Origin: Malania oleifera
Lineage: Eukaryota; Streptophyta; Magnoliopsida; Santalales; Ximeniaceae
Direction: 5' to 3'
Length of the DNA: 64,000 nt
NCBI RefSeq assembly: GCF_029873635.1
Contig: NC_080420.1
Span: 53,149,457 to 53,213,456, forward strand
The stretch's first letter is position 1. Every line of letters begins with the position of its first letter. The translations under genes and the position numbers were made by a program. Below, piece after piece: positions 37,205 through 60,300 of the stretch. The notes under the pieces are model-generated. The model was not told where the DNA came from, did no database searches, and saw nothing but the letters and a program-made list of their open reading frames with translations.

Positions 37205-37752
37205 GTCAACCGGCCAGTCGACCGAATGTTAGAAATGAGAAATTTTCTCACTCAATTGGATCTCATATCAAACCATGTTCAACATGAAAATTGTGGTATT
37301 TTCCCATAGCTTGAGTTTGATACCAAGACCATCCAAATTGGAGTTACACAGAAAACGTTATGGCCAAAACACTGAAACGTGTCCGTAAGAGAAAAACTAC
37401 CTTCATGTTTCTTCCGTCTCATTGATGGACATTTTTCTCAAACCAAAAGTCATTATCCTAAAATATGTCCAACAGGAAAGTTGTGGAAATTTCTCTTAGC
37501 TTTCTATTGATGTAAAGAACATCCAATTTTGAGGTGTGTGGAAAAAGTTATAGCCAAAACACTGAATAGTGTCTGCGCAGAAAAGTAGAGGCCGGTCGAC
37601 CGAGCCTTCACTACGGTCGACCGAAACTCGTTGATTTCAGCCCCGGTCGACCGTACCTTGAGCCTGGTCGACCGAGCCTTCACTACGGTCGACCGAAACT
37701 CATTCATTTCAAGCCTCGGTCAACCGTACCTTGTGCCTGGTCGACCGACCTT
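37205..37752 (+). repeat. GGTCGACCGA palindrome cluster in LTR B2
   Basis: Six or more copies of CGGTCGACCG-type words concentrated at 37590-37752, including an additional duplicated unit not found in B1 (10420-10513). Confidence 0.85.
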
Positions 37753-38726
37753 CTCGGGAAAGTGTCCCAACGGCCGAAAAACGGCTAGTTTTCAAAATAA
37801 AAATATATTTTAAGTTCCCAACGGCTATATAACGGTCACAAGGGGTTTTTGCCTATAAATACAACCCCAAAACACTTGAAAATGTTGGAGAATCCCTTTG
37901 TTAAATTAGTTTATCATTCTTTGATTCTCCCACACTTCTATACCCCATTTGTTCTTTAAATTCTTATTTTTCTCCTACTCTCCTTTTATTTGAAAATCAT
38001 TTTGGGAGAAAATATTCTTGGGGGTTTTATGTGAAGAGGCTTGAGCATATATCATATACATATATATTGTTTGATGGCCTTCTTCTTTCATTTGTGATAT
38101 ATTTTCAAAGATTAAAATGTCTCCCATTCTCTTCTTTTGAAAACCATTTTTGGGGAAAATATTTTTGGGGTTATATTTGAAGAGGCTTGGGCATATAACA
38201 TTCTTCATATGTATATTGCTTGCTTGAAGGCCTTTCTATTTTTCATGTTTTTCAAAGATTAAATTTCTCCCATATTCTTTTAATTGGAAAAATATTTTTT
38301 TGGAGAAATTTATTGTGAAAAATGTCTTGAAGGCTTGGGCTAATATTTTTACTCATATATTTTGCTTGAATGCCTTCTTGGGATTAATTTTACTGAGGAC
38401 AATCATTTTGAAGAAAACCCTAATATTCTCCTACTCTTATTTTGACATACATTTGTTGGAGAATTTCTTTGGGTTATACAAGAGGGAGCCTTGAGCATAT
38501 ATCAATTTAATATATACTTGCTTGAGAGGCTTCTCCTTCTATTTTATAAAGGTCAATCCTTTTCCAAACTCTCAAGTTTTACTTGAAAAATATTTTGAGA
38601 GAAAACCCATACTCTACATGAGCTTCATTTCAAAATCATATGAGAATGCATATTAGATTTTAATGTTGTACATCTCTGCTTGTATTTTAGAAGCATATTT
38701 TATGTACAAAATGATTTTATTGTAAC

Positions 38727-38888
38727 GGTTCAGTTCAGCCCGTTAATTGAACTGGGGAGTCTTAGCCCCGCAAGTGAGACCGGTTCGGTTCAGCCCAGAA
38801 TTGAACTGGGGAGTCTCAGCCCCGCAAGTGAGACCGGTTCGGTTCAGCCCGGAATTGAACTGGGGAGTCTCAGCCCCGCAAGTGAGAC
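38727..38888 (+). repeat. Tandem repeat in LTR B2, three 54-bp units
   Basis: Three clean units ending GCAAGTGAGAC at 38780, 38834 and 38888, then a decayed unit. B1 has two. Confidence 0.88.
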
Positions 38889-40725
38889 TAGTTTGGCTCA
38901 GCCAAGTAATTGAGCTGGGGTTTTCCTCGCCCCGTAAGGAGAGGATGTAAAAGGCTTTTGCTCCGTCCGGTTAAGTGAGCAGGTATAGTGGAATCCTTGG
39001 GGGTAAGCCCAAGGCGGGGATGTAGGCTGGTTTGGCCGAACCTCGATAACAAATCTGGTGTCGCTCTTTCTATTTTATTTAAATTCCTACACTTTAATTT
39101 CAGCATGTGTATGAATGTTTATTTAATGTCGAAATTGTTCTCATGCACACATTTGATTTAAATAAGATACTGCACATGTGTATGTTTGCTTTTATTGTTA
39201 AACTCGCTTTACATACACGTATACATGTTGAATGGGATATGATACTGTAATGAATCGGCGAATTGTTTAAATTAGCCAAAAAGTTTTTAAAACCCAATTC
39301 ACCCCCCCTCTTGGGATCACACCAATTCCAACACAGCCTACTGCTACATCTGATACTACTAGCGCACTCGCCTTTTTCAGCAAGTCCTCAGGCGAAGAGT
39401 ATGCCCCGCCCCAGTTGTAACATATTCTATTAGCATAAATATTTCTAATATCATAAAACATTATTTTTTCTATCATTATTGAACCATTCACATATGTTCA
39501 TGTTCATAGCTTTAACATTGCATTGCATTTCACTTTAAGTGACTCTTTCCCATTTACATCATTCACATTTCACATTTCATTCCATTATCATTTCATTCCA
39601 TTTTCATTTCATTCATTCGTACTACAGCTGCTCTTTAGCCGTCATCAGTTAGTCCACATAGAAATGCGCTAAAATATGCTAACACGGCTTTCAACTGTCA
39701 TAAATTTACATGATTGCATTAACATACACAAGCAGCATGGTTCATATCATATTTCATTCTTAACACTTTACTTACTTAGCCCACATCTCATACATTTAAC
39801 ATATATTTGCACAGAACTTACATTTACTCATGCCACACAATTTAGTAATAAAATTCATATAGTTATTGTAAAATAAGCCAACCTACGCATAACATTCATA
39901 GACTGAAAATATGCTTTTCTTATCTTACATTATTATCCCGAGAATATCTTCCACTTTTACCAGTTCATTTTTGCATATACATATCTAATAAACAGCCCTA
40001 AGCTCAGAAAACATAATTTAAATTGTTGGTATTTTTAAACTCATACCAAAACATATACATAAGTATAACATAATTCAATATATTTTATTTCATAAAAATT
40101 GATTTAATATATAGTTTCCTCTTACCTTGTTTCTTGAACTACGCCAACGAGAACCCCGAAAAATACCTGCTGCGCTCACCTGAACCCTGAATCAAAAATC
40201 CTAATTTAAATCAACCCTAAATAAAATACTATTTTAACATTTCCTAGATTCATAAATTCTACATAAATAATTATACCCTCAAATATAACCAATTTACCTA
40301 ATTTTTCAAATCCACTCTCGCTTTGGAGTGGGACCTAAAAAACCCAAATTAGAAATTTAATCAGGCCAAAATGACGACGATCGCGACTAGGACCACGTAG
40401 TGGTGTCTGATCATCGATTTAAAGGCAGATTTAAGGAAAAATTAAGGATTTAGAGGAAATGTACCTTTCCCCATGAGTAGTGTCTATGTCACTCCCACGA
40501 TAAATCCGCTCCAGTAGAAATGTCGGTAGCAGAGTTAGGAACCTAACGGTACCTTCCTTTTCTCGATTGGCCAAATATCAATCAAAAAATTAATGAGAGA
40601 GGAGAAAAAACGAAGGAGTGTTCGTGAGCAGGAGAGGCAAGAGTGAGCACTGGCGCAGGATTTGCAGAAGTGAAAATTCAATTTCAAATTGGATTCTAAT
40701 AGCTTCTTGAAGAAGCTTTAATAAA

Positions 40726-40728
<3 letters not shown>

Positions 40729-40761
<33 letters not shown>
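40729..40761. repeat. (TA)n microsatellite in the LTR of element C
   Basis: About 16 TA units. Confidence 0.95.
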
Positions 40762-40767
<6 letters not shown>

Positions 40768-41006
40768 TTAAATATTACTTATCATATATATTTGTATACT
40801 TATATATATCTATCATTCCATTTATTTAATTACTTTAATTTAATAATGCTTAATTAATTATTTGATTAATAATTAATATTTAGTTATTTATTATTATTTT
40901 TTCCTTTCATACTATTCCTTTTTATTTGTTTACTTAATTAATTAATTTAATCATGTTTAATTAATTAATTAATAATTAATTTTAATTTTTTTTCCAAGTT
41001 GTTACA

Positions 41007-41757
41007 TTCTTCCCTCCTTAAAAAGAATTTTGTCCTCGAAATTCGCTACCCGATGATTTTTCATATTTTTAAAATTTATCAACTAACTATCTCATACAAT
41101 CTAGTACATATCATTATATAAATTTCTACATTATCCATCATTAAATAAAACTATCATTTATCTTAAGCATAAATTATACCTACGCCTGTGACATTATCTA
41201 GCTCAGTCAGGATTAACGAGTACACTCGTGCTGATCTACCTTTACCTAGAGCTATTTTCTGGTTTCCCACGATACCATAACCTTTGAAATCAACTAGCCA
41301 ACTTCATACCACACATTTTCATATACTCCAATTAAATATCAAACACCCAACTTGACCACAAACCAATTAATCACATCACCTAAATTATTCTCCTTCAAAG
41401 GGTTTTTTTTTTTTTTTTTTTTTTTCCCCACATTCAACCAACATAACCTTTGAGTTCAAATCCCAAGTTCTTATTTCTTTGCTCGGAAACATCACCATCG
41501 ATGGATTTTCCATGATTTTCTGAAGCTAGTTACTTTTTTAGAAAAACACAGAAGACCATTAAGGGATTTCTGCCCCCAAGTTTATGAAACACAACTCATA
41601 ATTCATAACAGTATTTTAATCTACCCATTCATATCCTTATCGCAACTTAATCCTATATTCTGGTATAAATCATCCCTAACCTAATACTCTAATATTTCCA
41701 TATCCAGGCGATGTGAAATTAATCACACTTCTGGTTAGACATTGCTCTGATACCATC
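41007..41757 (-). other. Internal region of element C with primer-binding site and polypurine tract
   Basis: 751 bp without any protein-coding similarity. It has the polypurine tract at one end and an exact initiator-Met-type primer-binding site (41744-41755) at the other. A T run lies at 41402-41425. Both cis signals for reverse transcription remain although all genes are gone. Confidence 0.85.
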
Positions 41758-43437
41758 TGTAACACCCCGACCCTCTACATGGGCCCAAGGTGTTACTAAT
41801 CCATTCATTTACCTAATAATTCACATACTAATATCATGTACGCAAGAAAAAACATAAATATAATCTCCACAAATATGATACCAAAGTTTACTATTCCTAA
41901 ATTAATCATCCACCTGTATTCAACATATATACATATCCCCAAAAACATCCAGTATTCATAACCATTCCTTTCTTATCAACCTTAAAACATAAGATATAAA
42001 ACATAAAATATTTACATTCCCAAAAACATCATTAACGTGTTTATACCCTTTTCTTATATCTCCCATAAATACTATAAAACATCGAGCTCTCTAAGCTCGA
42101 TCTCAAGGAGATCTTGAAAAAGATGAATTCATATTTGGGTGAGACACATCTCAGTAAGGGAAGAAACAATATATTAAAACAGTATGTGGCTAACATGAGT
42201 TTATATAACAGCATAATATTTAACATTTGAAAATCATTAATATAATTTCTGAAATCATTCTCTGAACCTAATCAATCACATGTAAAAGATTTAACCCACG
42301 ATATTACCTAAGGATAGGGGTGATTACCCGCCCATACAAGTAGCACCCCTCTGCTTTGATACATTTGACAACCTGAAGCTCACTCCTGAAACATATTAGG
42401 GCATTCACCTTACTCAGTAAGCCCTCTAGTATTAGATTGATCTCATACTCACACAGTTTAAACAAAGGTTTATCAGCGAAGGCCCCAAGGATAGGGAAAT
42501 CTACCCACTCATATAAGTAGATTTCCTCTGTCCTAGTGCGTTATGCAGCCTACTGCTACATCTGATACTACTAGTGCACTCGCCTTTCTCAGCAAGTCGT
42601 TGGACGAAGAGTATGCCCCGCCCCAGTTGTAACATATTTTATTAGCATAAATACATTATTCTTTCTGTCATTATTCAACCATTTACATATGTTCATGTTC
42701 ATAGTTTCAACATTGCATTACATTTCACTTTAAGTGGCTCTTTCCCATTTACATTGTTCACATTTCACATTTCACATTTCACATTTCATTCCATTATCAT
42801 TTCATTTCATTCATTTGTACTACAGCTACTCTTTAGCCATCATTAGTTAGTTCACATAGAAATGCACTAAAATTTGCTAACATAGTTCCTTTTAACTGTC
42901 ATCAGTTAGTTCACATAGAAATGCGCTAGAATCTGCTAACACGATTTTCAACTGTCATACATTTACATGGTTGCATTAACATACACAAGCAGCGTGGTTT
43001 ATATCATATTTCATTTTTATTGCTTTACTTACTTAACTTGCATATCATACATTTAACATATATTTGCACAGAATTTACATTTACTCATGCTACACAATTT
43101 AGTAATAAAATTCATACGATTATTGTAAAATAAGCCAACCTACGCATAACATTTGTATACTGAAAAATATGTTTTTCGTATCTTACATAATTATCCGAAA
43201 ATATCTTCCACTTTCACCAGTTCATTTTCGCATATGCGTATCTAATAAACAACCATAAACTCAGAAAACATAATTTAAATGGTTTGTATTTTTAAACTCA
43301 TACCAAAACATATACATAAGTATAACATAATTCAATAACTTTTATTTCATAAAACCTGATTTAATATATAGTTTCCCCTTACCTGGTTTCTTGAACTATG
43401 CCAACAGGGACCCCGAAAAATACCTGTGGTGCTCACC
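41758..43437 (-). repeat. 5' LTR of element C, truncated
   Basis: Similar to the left LTR up to GCTCACCC at about 43437, after which D sequence resumes. It contains the empty target site of B2 near 42543. Confidence 0.85.
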
Positions 43438-45083
43438 CGGTCTCACTCTCTTTCCCTTACTTTCTTTATTTTCAGTATATATAAACTGCGTGAATGAATT
43501 AATTTCTTAATCATATATACTATGTAATTTGGAAATTAGGTAAACTTAAGTTTAATTTTGATTTGGGATTGTGGAAACCGAAAGGGAGTACCTTAGTCGA
43601 TCAATACTTTGCGGAAACCTCAAAGGGAGTACGTTGATTGGTTAACACCCAAAGATAAATTAAATAAGAGTTTATTTAAATTCTGAGTTGTTAGGAATTT
43701 GAGTTGTGGTTAGCATTGAAGAAATAAATTTCATTCTCTAAAGGGTTTGAATGAAACTTATATATATTCACAGGGCTACAAACAAGAAAATATCTTGAAT
43801 TCTTGAAAAGCTAAAAATTGTTAAAAAACTATCTTGATTGGGTATTTGTGAATTGAACACTTTGATTGTTGAATTGTTGGTTGATTGTTTAAGTTTTATT
43901 TACTTGTATTGTGTTGAATACTTTACTTGTTGGTTTGTGGATTGAACAAGTAAATAAGCTTTTGCTAAACAAGTAAACATTTTGCTGTATGATAGTTAAA
44001 TCAACAAGAGGTTAAAAATCTTTAAAAAAATTAAAAGAAAATTTTAATAACCCAATTCACTCCTCCTCTTAGGACTACACATTGATTTTCAGTACCTCTT
44101 AATAATAAATTTTAAATTTTTTTAACTTTAAAAAAAAAACTTCATTAATTGATTGTTAAGTAAAAAATAATAATAATTAAGATTTTATGTAGCAAAACAA
44201 TTTTAAAAATTGTAATAAAGTCAATTAAAATTTTAATAGGAAGAAGCCATATATTGAAATTTCAATAAAATAAAAATTAATAAAAATCCATTTATTAAAT
44301 TTTTATCTATAATATTATTTAATTATTAAATCAATATTTCTCATAATTTTAATTAGAATATTCATGTTATATCATATCTTATGTTTTCTAAAAAATTTTA
44401 ATGTTCCTATATCTACATAATGTCATTACAATATCTCGTGCCAATGCTTATATTTTATAATTTTTTTAGAAAATATTAATTTTTATAAGTAATTTTGAAT
44501 ACTCATATTTTTATATTTTTGAACTAAATTATGACAATATATTACTAGTTCAATTTCAAAATATATCTAACATTTATTAAAAATTATAAAAGTATTTTAC
44601 ACAATACACGTATGACATATGTACTAGAATTGAATTAAAGTGTAAATCAACTCCTAAAACATGAAATTGAAGTTCAAAATTAGTTTGAATCCAAAGAAGC
44701 TTTATTAAAGGCTAAGAAAAGTTAAGTAACCCTTAATAAATTGCTTTTAATTTACTTTTCGCCAATTATTTTCTCAACTAATTAAGAACTATCTTGATTT
44801 CAACAAATTGACTCGGACAAAATTGAGTGTCACCCCATCTAAAGTTTACCATCAAGAAGTCAATTAAAATTTTTGAAAATAAATTATTTTTCCTTTTTTT
44901 TCATTACACATGAAATAACATAACAATGGGTGGGTATAAAATCATCCAACTAATGATTTTTCAAATTTGTGGAGAGATGACACAATTTTAAGTCACTCTT
45001 GACTAATTATGCAAGCAGTATAATTTTTTTTGGAAATTTAATATTAAAGGAGATCCATATAATTTTTTAATATTTAATTATTC

Positions 45084-45088
<5 letters not shown>

Positions 45089-45117
<29 letters not shown>
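45089..45117. repeat. (GA)n microsatellite
   Basis: About 14 AG units. Confidence 0.95.
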
Positions 45118-45119
<2 letters not shown>

Positions 45120-45329
45120 TCCTCTTCTTCTCCATATTCTCCTTGATTTCACAATGAAATAACCATCACCACACAATTAAAGACATTAAGAAGGAGAATA
45201 TGAAAAAGGATCCTCATAGTTCTCTTACCAAATATTTAGCACATTAGAATGAGAAACAATAAATATGTAAAATTATAAGGATCAATTAGCACAAAGATAA
45301 TTAAAAATCTGTCAGGTAAGACGCCTGCC

Positions 45330-45332
<3 letters not shown>

Positions 45333-45373
<41 letters not shown>
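45333..45373. repeat. (TA)n microsatellite
   Basis: About 20 TA units. Confidence 0.95.
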
Positions 45374-45380
<7 letters not shown>

Positions 45381-45852
45381 TGAATAACTTTTATGTCTAT
45401 TTTTAAACTTTACACTTTCAATGAATTTCGAGCAATAACTGTTCCGTAAATCAAATATAACTGATGTTGAAGTTCTGAAATGAGAAAAATTGTGACCACC
45501 TTTCATTGTGTTGCTCAAATTGGTGTAGACTTTTAATTGATAAAATAAATCCATAAATAAATAAAACTAGACCAAAAATTGCAAACGAACTTCAGAGAAG
45601 AGGCGAGATCAATGGAGTCGGCGGCTTTACCCACCAATGCAGGCCCAAAGCAAAAACGCTGGGCGCGCTAAATGTTTTTCAATCAATGCTTTTTAATCAC
45701 ATACATGCAGTTGTTAAACTGTGGCAGAATCATGCATGAACTAAAAGTTGACTCATTCCTCTAATATTTTAAATATTTATACACCAATAATAGCCACCTA
45801 TACATATATTTTATACACAAAGAATCAAGGAAAAACTTCCCTAACTATAATC

Positions 45853-56953
<11,101 letters not shown>

Positions 56954-57300
56954 GGCTATTGCGAGCCCATGAACAATAGGAGGAATTTAGAACTTTGAGA
57001 TTAGGAATTCGTTTGAGCTAGCGCGAACAGAATGACTGAGACGGGGCAGGGGCAGGGGCAGGGGTATGGGTAGGGGGAAGGGGAGCGTGGGTTTTTGTGT
57101 TTGTCTGTTTGATGGTGGTAGAGATACGTCTCTTTGGGTTCCTGAGATTTCCATTGTAGATAATATAACTCGATATCAATGGAGACATGAGGCTGCGCGT
57201 TGACTATTAGTCGACTGGGAGGCTGGAGCTCCTTTGGAAAATTTAGTGCGGGCTGGCAGGGCAGGGGCGGGGCGGGGCAGGTGTTCCCGTGGGCAGGGCG
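56954..57300 (-). promoter_or_regulatory. Kinase 5' leader and promoter region with G-runs on the opposite strand
   Basis: Upstream of the ATG at 56953. From 57042 to 57090 the + strand has six or more runs of three to five G (GGGGCAGGGGCAGGGGCAGG...), and a second G-rich patch lies at 57245-57300. These are on the template strand, so the mRNA or non-template side is C-rich. No clear TATA box is seen on the minus strand. Confidence 0.45.
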
Positions 57301-60300
57301 AGTTTTTTAATACATTTTTAAAAAAAAAATGATAAATCGCTAGGTAGCGTCTCTTTCAAAAAAAAAAAAATTATTTAATATATTTTAAAAAAATAATAAA
57401 GATAAAACTATAAAACTAGTCCTAGCGAGTAATCAAGTTTCCTATTTTTAAAAATATTTTAAAAAATTATAAAAAATATAAAAAGAAATAATATAAAGAT
57501 ATTTTTAGATAATTATGCATAGTATTATAGGGTCATTTGCAATGATTATAATTAGTTATAGAAATAAATTTGATATAATTATAAAAAATTATGGATCCTT
57601 AAAAGAACTATTTTAAAATAATTATTGATAGTTAATAGTGTAGAAAAGAGGTCATTTTCTTCTCTTTTTCTTTTGATTTTTTTTTCGACACGTGGTGCAA
57701 TTTCAAAGATTTGGTCGTTCTTTTCTATAATATATATTTTCAAATTGAAGCTTATGATGTAAGAATAATGAGGGTTGGTTTAGCTTGACTTTTATTTTAA
57801 GGTATAGTTTGACTTCTATTTTAGTATTTAGCTTGTGAAACAAGTAAACTCACATAATATAAATAAATCTTTTCTTTTTTATTTTTTAGAAGTTAAATGC
57901 GGAGAACATGTTTGATTTTTATTTTTATTTTTATTTTTTTTTGGAGAAAAATGAATAAAAGCATTATATTTCAAATTCTTAATATAAGTATAAAAACTTG
58001 GAAAACATTTTCTCATTATTTTTCATATAATTGTTTTAAAAATTAAAATTGAGGTGATATTTTTCTAATTAATTATTCTTAAATGAGAAAAAAAAAATTG
58101 TCTCCCCAAGATTTTGTGTTCATGGCGTACGTCCTCTGAGAGAGCGCGTAGGTCTAAGTTTTTTTAATCAAGTCAAAATTAAAGACAATTCTCATTGTCA
58201 AACTCCCTGTTATTTCTGTATCTTTACAATGATTTTGACCAAGTGTATGAGATTCGTTCAACATAAATGACTTTGGCCATAAAAATTCTGCCAGCGTTGT
58301 CATTGGAAGGATGCAAAAGTTATTGCATGAAGGGGAAGGGGGGCTGGGAGGATCTGGGAGATGCAGAGACATAAACACAGCTTCCATGGCAAAACTTAGA
58401 TGTGTCTTTCCTTCTCCAAAATTTGAAAGGATGCTTAGGCAAATATAAAAGTTCTTTTATTCGGTGTTGGGCTAGAATCTCTACATTTATGGAGAGAGAT
58501 ATTAAACAAGGGATCTCCCCTTTCATGCGACTATATGCTTGTTTTCTTAATTATACACTAACTGAAAATGGGTTCATATTTGATTTAATGAATGTAGGAC
58601 CAATTTGTCACATGTCTAACATTAAGAAAAAGGCATATGGACACGTGGAGGGAAAAGTCTCCTGTATAATTCCTCCAAGTGCTGGCAGAATTTCACACTG
58701 CTTTTGCAGCAATTTTTTCTTTTGATAGTATAGGGCATACGAGGAACATTAATGGTGTAGTTTGAATCAAGGAAAATATTTGACAAAAAAAAATGTATTT
58801 CTTTCATTCTATTTTTTAAAAATTAAATATTAATAATATGTAAAATGGAATTATTTTTTATTGATTTGACATATTTTCTACTTTCTTTTAAACTTTACTT
58901 GATAATCAAACATGAAAAGATAGAATCCTTGGGGCCTTCTCTTTCCCCCCCCCCCCCCCCAAAAAAATATTTTTTAAGTTCTAAATCGTGCCTAAAGATT
59001 ATTCGAAGGCATGAGCATAAATCATGGTGAGGTGCTATTCTCAATTAGTTCGGTTCCCAAGTTTTGAAGAGCAATCCCATTGCATTGGCAAACCAAAACC
59101 AACTTGGGCACCTCTAAATCCAAATTGGACGAAGTTGAACTCTAATGTCGCTATTGGTATCCCATTTTGACCCAAACTTCATAAAATCTCGATAATATGG
59201 CAATTCAAAAGTTGAGTGGATAAAATCATCCAAATTTATATTTAGAGAAGGAAGAGGGGGAATAAAGTCAAGGTGAATGCAAAAATATATTTTCAATTGA
59301 AATTTTGTCATAAAATGCTGTTAACCCACTAGGTTTCATGTTGATTTTGATAATAGCAAAATAAATAAGAATTAGTAAATGTGTTATATGAAATTGTGCT
59401 CCATGAATTTTTATGTGATAGTTATTTTCTTTTATGTTTATCATATGATAGTTATTTTCTTTTATATTAATACTTAATTAGAAAGTAAATGTACCAACTT
59501 GAGTAACTTATAGTAAAATAACTATATATTTTTATTGAAAACTCCAAATATAACAAGACCCTTTATATTTAAAAATTAACTCATAAATATTTTCAAGAAC
59601 ATTCAATTTGACTCTTACATATCTAGAGTTAAAATGGGTGTTTTTGTAAAAGTGCACCCTATGTCTTAAGAAAAAAAGTCAAACTATAATTATGTACTAT
59701 TTTGAATCTAATCCCATAATCCATTTGCCAAAACCCTAACCATAACCCAAACTTGGACATGAAGTTAACTTAGGTTAGAGCTCAAGCCAAGCAATACCCC
59801 AAACTCTATTTGAATCCTAAGAAAATTCAAGGAAACTCAAGGAATTCATACGTAATAATGGGAAAAGAACGAATAAAGGGAACTTGTCTTAGGGTTTAGG
59901 GTCGATCAGATTATCCTTTTCTTTCTTCTATGGATTAAACCTGCAAATATGAATAGAAAGAATTAGATTCAAAAGAAAGAAAATAGAGAAAGAGAAGAGA
60001 GGATCTGTGTGAATAAGAAATAACAAATGGACAGTGAGAAAGAGAGAGAAATTTGCGGAGCAGAAAAGAGAGAGAGAGAGAGAGAGAGTAAAGAATAGAG
60101 AGTGAGGAATAGAGAAAGAGAAATATGCGAATCTAAAAGAAATAGATTAAGGAATTGAGAGGGAGAAATCTATGAAGTAGAAGAGAGAGAAAGTAAACAG
60201 CAAGAAGAGTGAGAGAATAGAGAACAAGGAGAGAGAGAGAGAGAGAGAGAAATTTGTGAGGATGTGGCAAAGGTAAGAGAGAAAGCAGAAGGAAAAAGAG

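Larger units (their letters stand above)
36800..39333 (+). mobile_element. Solo LTR B2 (2534 bp), TSD CAGCC, inserted in element C
   Basis: TGTTGAC...CCAACA, with a perfect duplication CAGCC at 36795-36799 and 39334-39338. The other LTR of C retains the uninterrupted site, TGCAGCCTACTGC at about 42543. It is nearly identical to B1 but has one extra unit of the 54-bp repeat and one extra palindrome-bearing unit of about 79 bp (37640-37720). No coding sequence. Confidence 0.94.
36006..41006 (-). repeat. 3' LTR of element C, interrupted by B2
   Basis: TGTAACGCCCCGACCC...GTTGTTACA. It aligns with 41758-43437 over its first two thirds once B2 is removed. It includes a (TA)n run at 40729-40761. 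Confidence 0.88.
36006..43437 (-). mobile_element. Non-autonomous LTR retrotransposon C, nested in LTR D
   Basis: Two LTR copies in minus orientation: left 36006-41006 (2462 bp without the B2 insertion and one TSD copy) and right 41758-43437 (truncated). Only 751 bp of internal DNA separate them. On the minus strand the 5' LTR end TGTTACA is followed by a perfect TGGTATCAGAGC primer-binding site (41744-41755). A purine tract AAGGAGGGAAGAA (41007-41019) precedes the 3' LTR start TGTAAC. The sequence beside that tract resembles Ty3-1/Ty3-2, so C is probably a coding-deleted chromovirus relative. The right LTR lacks its last roughly 0.8 kb, and the flanking duplication (TTTGT at the left) is lost there. 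Confidence 0.87.
34819..44091 (+). mobile_element. Solo LTR D, interrupted by element C, TSD GTACC
   Basis: Starts TGTTGACCTTACAAGG at 34819 and ends ...TTGATTTTCA at 44091, with a perfect duplication GTACC at 34814-34818 and 44092-44096. The D parts (34819-36005 and about 43438-44091) include CAGTCGACTGAC-type motifs (35340-35610), a TATAAATACTCC box near 35750 and a C-rich CCCAATTCACTCCTCC near the end. No coding sequence is present. It is distinct from the A/B/E family at its start but similar in architecture. Confidence 0.82.
44092..45852. other. AT-rich intergenic region downstream of the kinase gene
   Basis: No gene seen. It contains (GA)n at 45089-45117 and (TA)n at 45333-45373. The part from about 45600 upward probably belongs to the 3' UTR and downstream region of the minus-strand kinase gene. 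Confidence 0.6.

Noticed and set aside
38680..38950. Repetitive open frames with a periodic Pro/Arg pattern
   Set aside because: Produced by the 54-bp tandem repeat in LTR B2, whose period is a multiple of three; the same frames are broken in B1.
45612..45671. Short frame MESAALPTNAGPKQKRWAR near the 3' end of the kinase gene
   Set aside because: Only 19 codons, with no splice donor or downstream exon recognised; probably chance.
58402..58725. A 107-codon frame
   Set aside because: No recognisable domain, no splice or promoter context, and AT-rich surroundings; kept only as a note in the intergenic entry.
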